From: Oscillospiraceae bacterium
GTDB lineage: Bacteria > Bacillota > Clostridia > Oscillospirales > Acutalibacteraceae
Length of the DNA: 46,173 nucleotides
NCBI GenBank assembly: GCA_015065805.1
Contig: SVPN01000014.1
Location: 1 to 46,173 of the forward strand
Reading direction: 5' to 3'
Part shown: in pieces, positions 40,201 through 46,173 of the stretch
How the letters are laid out: each line of letters starts with the position of its first letter
How positions within the stretch are numbered: position 1 is the first letter of the stretch
Notes under the pieces: generated by a model
The model's database searches: none
What the model was told of the DNA's origin: nothing
Seen by the model: only the letters and a program-made list of their open reading frames with translations
Translations under genes and position numbers: made by a program

Positions 40201-43200
40201 GCTATCCGCCGCCGGCTTTTGGGAGATCAGCTCATCAAGATACGCTGTATCTTCCTGCCAAACTTCAAGGCGGCGAATCGTATAAGTGCCGCTGGAAGTG
40301 CCGCTACCTTTCCAAAAATACATCGTAACACCGACGATCTCAACAGTCTTACCAGGAAAATCTGTTGTGAGAAGGCCACTAAGATCGGTGTAACCGCACA
40401 ACATTGTCTTGCCGATACCGGACATTGATGTTGTCAGTTTACCCGAGGAATTCAAGTAGTAGAGATACGGTGTATTGTCCACTCGAATGATCAAAGCCAC
40501 ATAATCGTTCGATCCGAAATTACCGCTCATATCGTAGTAAAGCACCGGGTACTTTGCTTTGTCTGTGGGACCTTTATGCAGTGCCACCGGATTCTCGAAA
40601 TATCGGGTGATACCGATGGATTCGTGGTCTGTTGTTTTACTGCGCTTAAATTGCACTTCCATATCCGTGCCGTTAACGGCACGAATCGTATAATCATACG
40701 CTGCCTTACCAAAAGCTCTTGCTCCGGTAGCCTGATGGTTAGCATACATCAACACAGGGCCATTATACCCAGTATAAGCATCCGCATTGCTGCCACGCTT
40801 TGCATAATAGATATCTGATGCGGTAGGTTGCGCCCAATCTATCACACCAATGCCATTACCATTTGCATCTTGAATGTTGCCAAACTGTGATACCAAATTG
40901 GAATATGCCCAGTTGTTTCGGAGATAACTAAGCACACGGCGCGGATAGTTCCAAGCTTCGCCAGCAGACTCCCACGCGCTATACGATGCCCACGTGACAT
41001 CAGCATCCGCGTTCATATCACCGGAATGGTATATCTCGTCAACCACCCAGTTGGTCGAATTGGTGCGAAGTTCAATGTAACCGATTTCAGGATTACCACT
41101 GTCGGTCACAACGCCGACAAGGCCCCAAACACGTCCGGTATTGCTGAATGTGATACGTCCATAAACCGTGACCGTACTACCGGAATAGGTTTTACCATAG
41201 GCAGCTTTTTCTGTGTTCGGATATATATATACAGGACGAGATCCTTTTGTGACATAAGCGACGCCGTATACCGGCTGAATATTGCGCCCCTCATTACTGG
41301 CGGCATGGGCGTTGTTGCCCGAGGTTGCCAGGCGCTCTGTGTCAAGCAGGTCATAAATCGTATAGAACGCCTGCGTCAAAAGCGGACCGTACGCCGCAGC
41401 ACCGTTCGTCTGGGTGCCCTTGACAACACCGTCACCGTAGGTTTGGGAAGTCACGGTAGTGCCGGATTTCACCGCCTGCGTTTCTGCGTTGCTTTTGCTA
41501 ACGTTGATCTCGGGCTGAGCACCGGTGCCGCCGTCATACGCGGAGACGATCGAACCCGATGCCGAATAGGTGTTCAGACCTGCCGAGTTACCGTCACCCT
41601 TCATGTTCTGCACAGAGAACTTGGTGCCGATGGGAACCGCAAAACGGAGCGCTGTCAGATAGATATAACCGATCATCTCGTCGCCGTAACCGCAACCGTC
41701 GGTGATCGTGACATTGTCGTTGGCATAAACAAGCGGTCTGCCGTAACGAACCATTTCGTCATAAACATAGGGCGAACGCAGAATGTCGTACCACGACTCC
41801 GTCTTCGTCGCACCGTTGAGGTTGTAGATCGTCGAGTCACCGAGCGTACGGTCGATTTCAACCGCCTGATAGTTGGCACCCGTGTCCACATGATAAAAAC
41901 CGTTGCCGAACACCGCAACCATACCGTCGTTGCGATAACGACCACCGTTGGCGATAGACTGGTGACCGGGGCCGACCGAGCCTTTGTTGTTACCCCAGAA
42001 CATGAATGTCGGGTTGATCTTCAGCTCGGTTTTGCCGTCGGCTTTGACACCGTAATGTTTCATATCCAGCGTCAGCGACAGCTTACGGGAGGTGCCGAGC
42101 ACATCGATCCATTTTCTGAACGGCACTGCCACCATAATATAGTAGTTGCCGTCCGTCGAGTTATACTCCGCCTCCATAAACTGCACGTTGCCGTTGGCAT
42201 CGGTAAACTGCCAGATTTTGGAGTTTGTGTCAGTAGAGCCTTTGGTGAAGATTTGGTCGTGCGCGTCTGAGGTCAGTTTGCTCATATAGGTGGTGTAATC
42301 GGCATACGAGATGAGCTTGCCGTTACCCTGACCATAGGTATCCACCGTCATCAGCTGCGGGTTTGCAGGAGTGTTGGTGATGCTGACCGCCTGGCCGTTT
42401 TCCCAACCATTGGTATAACCGGAGTCGAAGTCATAGTTACTATTGCCGATATAGTGGATCGCTTGCGTTTTTGCCACATAGTTGGGGTTTTGATCGCCCA
42501 TGCCGCCGTCCAACTGTCCATACTGCCAGTTGATCGCGTTAACGTCGTTGCCAACCGTGGACTGCGGCGTGTAGATCGCTGCCTGGCCGGGGCCAAAATA
42601 CATATAGTTGATACGCGCAGCGCTATCCGGCTTGTCAGCCTCGGTTTTGGTGTCAACTCGAATCTGCGCGATTTTGTACTTGACGTCTTCGCGGCCGTTG
42701 CCCTTATCGTCACTCATTTGGTTAACGGTATCCATCGCAAGGGGAAGCAGCTGTGTGAAGTCAATACAGCCGGTGATGGCACCGTCAACGAACATTTCGT
42801 CCACATTCTTGCCGCTTTGCGCCGCCAGCTCGAGCGGATTCATCTTGTTGTTGTTTCCGAGAAGCTCGAGGATTCTCGCCGACTGAATCGCGTCCGCGTT
42901 CGGGATCGTTGTCTTGTTGGCGTCGTCCGTATAAAGAACATCGCTGATGGTCACGAGGGGGATCATCGAATTGTTCTTGGTTGCCTCATAATCAACACCG
43001 GGACGCGGGCTGTTGTCGGTGATGGTGTACCAACGGAACTCCCAGTTGTTTTCTACACCTGTCGAAGGGTTCTTTGTATAAACATACGTTTCACCGTTCG
43101 TTTTATTGGTGTTCTTCTTTTCCGACTGCGTCTGCATACCGATCAAAAGCGAGATCGAAATCTTTGTGCTGTCGGGAGCTTCGGTGGAATAGAACAGATA

Positions 43201-43959
43201 CGGTGTATCGCTGAGGTAAAGTATCGAGTTGTTCAAAGATTTATTCGTGCCGTAGTAATTTTGCGCATAAGTAGGCGTCCACGACACAGAGCTGACATTT
43301 TTATCAAGCGTCAGACCCCATTTACCCTGCATAGCGTCATAACGGTTGTAAACATATGCCGTATCAGCCGTGGCATTATCCTTTTTCACAACGGTAGTGG
43401 CGTTGTCCGAAAAACCGTTACTGTTTGCAACACCGTTTTCGGTTTTATTGCCGATCTCTAACGTGCCGTTAACCCAGAGATACTCATCGATGAGATTCAT
43501 ATCATCAATGGCGTAGATCTCCTTACCCGCCACGACGCCGGCATCTGCACCGTAATATTTACCCGTGCCGGTGATGTTGACCACCGAGGTGTTTGCCGAC
43601 CATTTGGTGATCGGCATATTCGGGGTCGCGGGTGCACCGTAATAGATGTTCTTCAGGTTGATCCACGCGTCCTTCAAAGGAAGGAACGGGTGATCCTCCG
43701 AATCGGTTGAATACGGCTCATACGGAGACAGCGTATTATCAACAATGGCGTTGCCTGCGGCATCGACCAAAGCCCCCGCATTGTAGCTCTCCGTATTGGT
43801 TACCGTGCCCTTGCCGAGCGTAACGGTATCAAACACGCCGTTGCCCGACTCGGAAGCGGACAAAGCAAACACAGGCAAGACCGATGTCGGCACGCAGCCG
43901 ATCAGCATCATCAAGGTCATAACCAGCGCGATCGCTTTGGTGATATGAGTGGTTTTCAT
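37276..43959 (-). CDS. Giant secreted surface protein, paralogue 2 (2227 residues)
   Basis: Starts MKTTHITKAIALVMTLMMLI at ATG 43959, with AAAGGGG upstream; signal peptide to about residue 33. Co-linear with paralogue 1 over its whole length. The signal peptide and last ~510 residues are almost identical, while the body is about 50-70% similar by eye, with many short replacements. It has a better EF-hand-like loop, DVNKDGQLDSKD (near residue 1330), and the same sections ending in INYMYFGP and LNYVTLSN. The C-terminal part with TYFDANGGEFIYDTSAD and the final YYARAYVIYKDG domain is shared. There is no sortase signal, membrane anchor or enzymatic motif. It is likely a secreted surface or matrix component, co-expressed with its small partner gene. 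Confidence 0.85.
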   Translation of the reverse strand: MKTTHITKAIALVMTLMMLIGCVPTSVLPVFALSASESGNGVFDTVTLGKGTVTNTESYNAGALVDAAGNAIVDNTLSPYEPYSTDSEDHPFLPLKDAWINLKNIYYGAPATPNMPITKWSANTSVVNITGTGKYYGADAGVVAGKEIYAIDDMNLIDEYLWVNGTLEIGNKTENGVANSNGFSDNATTVVKKDNATADTAYVYNRYDAMQGKWGLTLDKNVSSVSWTPTYAQNYYGTNKSLNNSILYLSDTPYLFYSTEAPDSTKISISLLIGMQTQSEKKNTNKTNGETYVYTKNPSTGVENNWEFRWYTITDNSPRPGVDYEATKNNSMIPLVTISDVLYTDDANKTTIPNADAIQSARILELLGNNNKMNPLELAAQSGKNVDEMFVDGAITGCIDFTQLLPLAMDTVNQMSDDKGNGREDVKYKIAQIRVDTKTEADKPDSAARINYMYFGPGQAAIYTPQSTVGNDVNAINWQYGQLDGGMGDQNPNYVAKTQAIHYIGNSNYDFDSGYTNGWENGQAVSITNTPANPQLMTVDTYGQGNGKLISYADYTTYMSKLTSDAHDQIFTKGSTDTNSKIWQFTDANGNVQFMEAEYNSTDGNYYIMVAVPFRKWIDVLGTSRKLSLTLDMKHYGVKADGKTELKINPTFMFWGNNKGSVGPGHQSIANGGRYRNDGMVAVFGNGFYHVDTGANYQAVEIDRTLGDSTIYNLNGATKTESWYDILRSPYVYDEMVRYGRPLVYANDNVTITDGCGYGDEMIGYIYLTALRFAVPIGTKFSVQNMKGDGNSAGLNTYSASGSIVSAYDGGTGAQPEINVSKSNAETQAVKSGTTVTSQTYGDGVVKGTQTNGAAAYGPLLTQAFYTIYDLLDTERLATSGNNAHAASNEGRNIQPVYGVAYVTKGSRPVYIYPNTEKAAYGKTYSGSTVTVYGRITFSNTGRVWGLVGVVTDSGNPEIGYIELRTNSTNWVVDEIYHSGDMNADADVTWASYSAWESAGEAWNYPRRVLSYLRNNWAYSNLVSQFGNIQDANGNGIGVIDWAQPTASDIYYAKRGSNADAYTGYNGPVLMYANHQATGARAFGKAAYDYTIRAVNGTDMEVQFKRSKTTDHESIGITRYFENPVALHKGPTDKAKYPVLYYDMSGNFGSNDYVALIIRVDNTPYLYYLNSSGKLTTSMSGIGKTMLCGYTDLSGLLTTDFPGKTVEIVGVTMYFWKGSGTSSGTYTIRRLEVWQEDTAYLDELISQKPAADSVFANKDFMIADSMNLINDSFYHYNDETSDGTYTYTKTSDTTHTGHGGHASYWYDVNDSTSQTSYIKDHSNKGWQARLKVDVNKDGQLDSKDPEYFGYNTTSQEGLYEYRTSLGHLRVWVPSGQDTSVVFEADRSFNTKNYRYLYYSYSMRNTDYGISEENQSADGKGSGIALAIKGHQHSSDNAYLETKDGSWQFFDKGTTYWANNEDDSRYFTTSKTAAVDLSTMDGLESINQLVFYLRNTKDKTAEFYLNYVTLSNVPPETLIADEINQPQYQYYYLMDNTGDRYSARFPTIDNPTGQVSGLNSDNDRVNPVTVNRGKRLSEAKYFNGDPLYGYGGTASTNRVFNENTGSVGYYEKTYGHDSTPNAPENGSMKNILFYWGSSNDLNDINDYYIYKDAQGSEGDIYDMRWSYGRWYTGTGESGLNTLYIGDPDNLGPNDTANSVSGALIRRFATENNVLLRAGIMPKTYTTYFDANGGEFIYDTSADDVSDLRQVTENNYFVTENVILSYFQQPYNIEAMKGDIGNQNTEFLKKPGYKFSHWEHYTDYTTKNEQFNVVDGEVTSADGNGARFMTFIKKTGATPDYFKAVWVVDTDTYPADERHHAKFLDTNGDVLKTITVGGETVDVNARYGRFLLNFPNTTVLYSGHDKVAIYGWQIQGDTSGRIFSAGEKIYLLDDGEFMDDNNTVTFVPVTSPDKMNTFEITLHNAELFVKVKNYANQIVDRPAEDYGITLRKSGNEYTYSGVMENYSLVAKPVESAKNAENGWTLVVENADVSQKKHVINGLVPVLSENSERYEFTAHENIEISYSSITSTIANAFYTANEGIYVTTSPRLTTDGNKGENKPAVYFTSQFTIDNDNVVYEDILASGTLLTKSTYYDKFADVNTAFALDMSTVTADTVANKTYKTMDTKAVRSLQATAVSSNYEYTAYIGHTKAEPATYYARAYVIYKDGNTVKVAYSDVIAWDIGSYTA

Positions 43960-44104
43960 ATCCTTTTTCCCCTTTCAAATTCATAATATACTGTGGGATT
44001 TGCTATGGATTTTGCCGTGGGTTTTGCTGTAGATTCGGATACTGTTTAAGGCGTAAGCGGGTACTTCCCCACCATACACTGTATAACTATCCTATTGTAT
44101 TTTC

Positions 44105-44147
44105 ATTGTACCATATATGCGCGGTAAAATGTGAACATTTTGTGAAC
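44105..44147 (-). promoter_or_regulatory. Regulated promoter of giant gene 2
   Basis: Minus strand GTTCACA-AAAT-GTTCACA (44130-44147; the two half-sites are identical, 11-bp period), 19 bp, then TACAAT (44105-44110) with an extended-10 TG. No -35 box. Confidence 0.55.
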
Positions 44148-44305
44148 ACTCGGCAAATTTGAGGCTGTTTTCGGGAATTTTTTCGGAATTTTTGGTTTGC
44201 GCATATAGGCGATCACGTTTTTCGCTACGTCAGCCGATTTACCGCCTTATTTCGGCACCGTCTTATCGTCCGTCTCTGCGAATTGTTTTGCGGTCTCACC
44301 TTTTG

Positions 44306-44376
44306 GCGGTAACCCCCTCTCCGTCATTTCCTTGCGGCCACCCCTCCTTCTCCCTTTGGCAGAGGCAAGAAAGGAC
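44306..44376 (-). repeat. Dispersed intergenic repeat, inverted copy
   Basis: On the minus strand it reads TTTCTTGCCTC...AAAGGGAG...GGTGGC...ATGACGGAG, a diverged relative of the block at 29551-29612. The rest of 44148-44391 shows no gene or clear structure. Confidence 0.5.
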
Positions 44377-44391
44377 ACCGTTAACAAAATC

Positions 44392-44429
44392 AAAAAAGCG
44401 CCGTTCCGCATTTGCGGAACGGCGCTTTA
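44392..44429 (-). terminator. Terminator of the cohesin-protein operon
   Basis: AAAGCGCCGTTCCGC and GCGGAACGGCGCTTT around ATTT, with T6 on the minus strand; 10 bp after the small gene. Confidence 0.9.
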
Positions 44430-44439
44430 ACCGTATCAC

Positions 44440-44574
44440 TTACCAACCGAAGGGATCCTTGCCGCCATCGGTTTCAGGAATGAAGTCCGAATTACCTTCC
44501 TCGCTGACAACACAGATGTTTTCCGACTCAAACCAACGGATCTCCATTTCGGGAGCTTCATACTGTTGTTTCAT
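44440..44574 (-). CDS. Small acidic protein paired with the cohesin-like gene (44 codons)
   Basis: Reads MKQQYEAPEMEIRWFESENI, then CVVSEEGNSDFIPETDGGKD and PFGW. It is the diverged third member of the family at 29835 and 37112: conserved YExPExxIxWFES, an acidic Pro-containing stretch and a final Trp. GGGAGGG lies nine bases before the start, 19 bp after the stop of the large secreted protein, and a terminator follows. So the pairing of a large secreted protein with this small gene occurs three times in the window with different sequence. Confidence 0.8.
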   Translation of the reverse strand: MKQQYEAPEMEIRWFESENICVVSEEGNSDFIPETDGGKDPFGW

Positions 44575-44593
44575 TCGGTATACCCTCCCTTTC

Positions 44594-46173
44594 TTAAAGC
44601 GTTTCCGACATCGTCAACGTCAGCATCGACGGGCTGTAGATCGTGAAGGTCTCGCCTGTTTCGATGTTCTTGTACGTTGCATACGCGACTGCCGAACGGG
44701 TCTTGCCGTTGGCAACGCCGCTGACCTTGACCGAGTACTGCGCAGAGCCCGCCGACACCGCCGCAACGCTCACGCGACGCGACAGATTGGGATCCTCATT
44801 CACAAGCGTATCGTAATCCGCATTCGGACCGAAGACGATACCGCAATCGATGACGGAGAACTTCGCGGTGTTGCCGCGGTTCAGCGCCGCCACCCAGGTG
44901 ATCGCGCCGTCGTTGGTCTCGGCGTTGTACACGCCGCGGACGATCTGCATCGAAACGCTCGGCAGATAGTCGGGTGCCTCATCGGCATACACAGCCGTAA
45001 GAGTCAGGTTGCCGGGGACAAAGAAGTTATAGGTTGCATTGTAGGACACGATGTTGCCGTGCTGATCCTGCCAGTAGGCGAAGACCTTGCCTTCGGGAGC
45101 TTCGTTTGCCGTGATCGTCGCATAGGCATCGTAACCGAGAATCGCTTCCTCGTGATGCTCCGAAGCGGTATTGAAGTATGCCTTGACAGGCTTCTCAAGC
45201 CAATGCTGCTCCGTTTTCACACAAGCGTCATCGATGACACCGCCGTTCACGTCGATCACATAGCCGAAGATCGGGGTCTTCTGAATCGTGTTCTCGTCAA
45301 TCACCTTGGTATCCCAACCGATGAACGAATAGTTGAACTCGGTCGGATCCTCAGGCGGATTCGGGATTTCCAGTTCGCCGCCCGTATGAGGCACGGTGAC
45401 GGTGTGGATCACGCCGTCGTTGGTGACGTATTCAACCGTGACGGCGTGGTAAGCCTTGACAGTCTCCTCCACGAAGGTGACCTTCGAGGGATACGCCAGA
45501 CCGAAGCGGTCGCCGTTTTCCTTATCCTCAAAGCTGACATCGTCCGTGAACACGGAGATGTTCGAAACCGCCTCTGCCGCATTTTCGAGGCAGGCGGGGT
45601 TCAGCTTGAAGTAGACGGTTGCAATCTTGCCGCTCGGTGCGGAGTTGCCGACCGACGACACAAACGCGAGATAGATCTCATCGCCGTTGCCGTTCGTGGC
45701 GAACTGACGGCCTGCCGATGCGGCACCGAGCACCTCATAATTCCATTCTGCCCAGTCATCGCCGACAGCAACCGGTGTCAGCACATTGCTGTCAAACGAA
45801 ACGGTCATACCGAAGTTGGTAACGCCGACATTGCTGTTGAGCAGAATCTCCACGGCGAAGACATCTTCGGTGAAGATGACATCCTGCGCGGAAACCACCG
45901 AGAATACCATCTCCGTGCCGCTCACAGACGGCATCGTTGTGGAAGCGGTCGGTTCCGTAGCGGTCGTAGTAGTGGTTGTAGTGGTAGTAGTGGTCGTGGT
46001 TGTGGTGGTCGTAGTCGTCGTGGTGGTAGTGGTGGTAGTGGTGGTAGTGGTGGTTGCCTTGGTGTAGACAACGCTGCCGTTTTGTACCTCGACGATCGGC
46101 TCATACTCGCCGTCGCCCTGATCGGCATACGCCTCGTTGACCGCCAGGCTGATCGCCGCTTCGCCTGCGTTCT
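44594..46173 (-). CDS. Cohesin-like, poly-threonine secreted protein (C-terminal part; runs off the right edge)
   Basis: The frame is open to the edge (526 codons seen); the ATG at 45934 is internal. Visible order: a short piece ending VEVQNGSVVYTKA; 31 consecutive threonines (45962-46054) as a linker; a cohesin-like domain of about 150 residues with FAVEILLNSNVGVTNFGMTV, SFDSNVLTPV and SGKIATVYFKLN; InlB-like beta modules (YSFIGWDTK, GKVFAYWQDQHGN); and a final domain ending in VAYATYKNIETGETFTIYS. That end resembles the end of the giant proteins (ARAYVIYKDG...AYSD). The cohesin could bind dockerin proteins such as the GHL10-like enzyme in this window. The cohesin call is by fold pattern only. 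No LPXTG or C-terminal membrane helix. Confidence 0.75.
   Translation of the reverse strand, partial: NAGEAAISLAVNEAYADQGDGEYEPIVEVQNGSVVYTKATTTTTTTTTTTTTTTTTTTTTTTTTTTTTTTATEPTASTTMPSVSGTEMVFSVVSAQDVIFTEDVFAVEILLNSNVGVTNFGMTVSFDSNVLTPVAVGDDWAEWNYEVLGAASAGRQFATNGNGDEIYLAFVSSVGNSAPSGKIATVYFKLNPACLENAAEAVSNISVFTDDVSFEDKENGDRFGLAYPSKVTFVEETVKAYHAVTVEYVTNDGVIHTVTVPHTGGELEIPNPPEDPTEFNYSFIGWDTKVIDENTIQKTPIFGYVIDVNGGVIDDACVKTEQHWLEKPVKAYFNTASEHHEEAILGYDAYATITANEAPEGKVFAYWQDQHGNIVSYNATYNFFVPGNLTLTAVYADEAPDYLPSVSMQIVRGVYNAETNDGAITWVAALNRGNTAKFSVIDCGIVFGPNADYDTLVNEDPNLSRRVSVAAVSAGSAQYSVKVSGVANGKTRSAVAYATYKNIETGETFTIYSPSMLTLTMSETL
45962..46054 (-). repeat. Threonine-codon tract (31 codons)
   Basis: A run of ACN codons, mixed ACC, ACT, ACG and ACA, encoding an unbroken poly-Thr linker in the cohesin-like protein. 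The codon mix argues against simple slippage of one trinucleotide and for selection on the protein. Confidence 0.9.

Noticed and set aside
45786-46067. Plus-strand frame with a long run of valines
   Set aside because: It is the antisense reading of the poly-threonine tract; no ribosome site and no second domain.

Overview
The window looks like a chromosomal piece of an anaerobic, spore-forming member of the Clostridia, most likely an uncultured gut or rumen Oscillospirales/Ruminococcaceae. The grounds are an orphan spoVAD, a PerR-type regulator next to a rubredoxin-first rubrerythrin, a dockerin-tagged secreted enzyme together with a cohesin-like protein, an ispDF fusion, consensus-like sigma-A promoters with Shine-Dalgarno starts, and Firmicute-style intergenic repeats. 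No taxonomic search was possible.

Left part (1-7.0 kb): a partial membrane protein, an OmpR-type two-component pair (kinase and regulator overlapping by 4 bp), a two-gene operon of small proteins, an operon of a secreted GH26-like lipoprotein and a cytoplasmic GH32 enzyme, then spoVAD behind a forespore (sigma-G-like) promoter. A decayed Fe-S protein gene follows (7.0-7.6 kb). From 7.7 to 14.9 kb one near-consensus promoter heads a run of eleven small same-strand genes: a Tam-like methyltransferase, four stand-alone GNAT acetyltransferases, an AAC(6')-like acetyltransferase, two P-loop kinases, a Nudix hydrolase, an NAD-dependent epimerase and a peptidase E-GNAT fusion. This looks like an acquired metabolite or xenobiotic modification island.

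The most striking stretch is 15.0-15.4 kb: a collapsed type II CRISPR-Cas locus. It has an apparently intact tracrRNA gene with its own promoter and terminator. Divergent from it is a 42-codon Cas9 amino terminus (RuvC-I motif) whose stop codon lies inside one 36-bp CRISPR repeat, directly followed by a terminator. One internal deletion from cas9 codon ~38 to the last repeat of the array explains this layout.

Middle part (15.5-29.1 kb): a cysteine-cluster protein and a small DUF6472-like protein, a large GHL10-type enzyme with a C-terminal dockerin, galK-dacF, ispDF, a DivIVA-like coiled-coil protein with coaD and rsmD, proC, a perR-rubrerythrin oxidative-stress pair with tandem operators, a relic of a REP-associated transposase among palindromic repeats, a PepSY lipoprotein, an orphan AT-rich gene, a hairpin array and tRNA-Gly(CCC).

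Right part (29.1-46.2 kb): two secreted paralogues of about 2,230 residues and a partial cohesin-like, poly-threonine protein, all on the minus strand. Each is followed by a 43-44-codon gene of one small acidic protein family and then a strong terminator. The two giant genes share an almost identical 3' third plus downstream DNA but are diverged elsewhere. Direct repeats resembling PhoP boxes (TTAACA-like, 11-bp period) lie upstream of the two-component operon, the small-protein operon and both giant genes, which suggests one regulon linking the two ends of the window.
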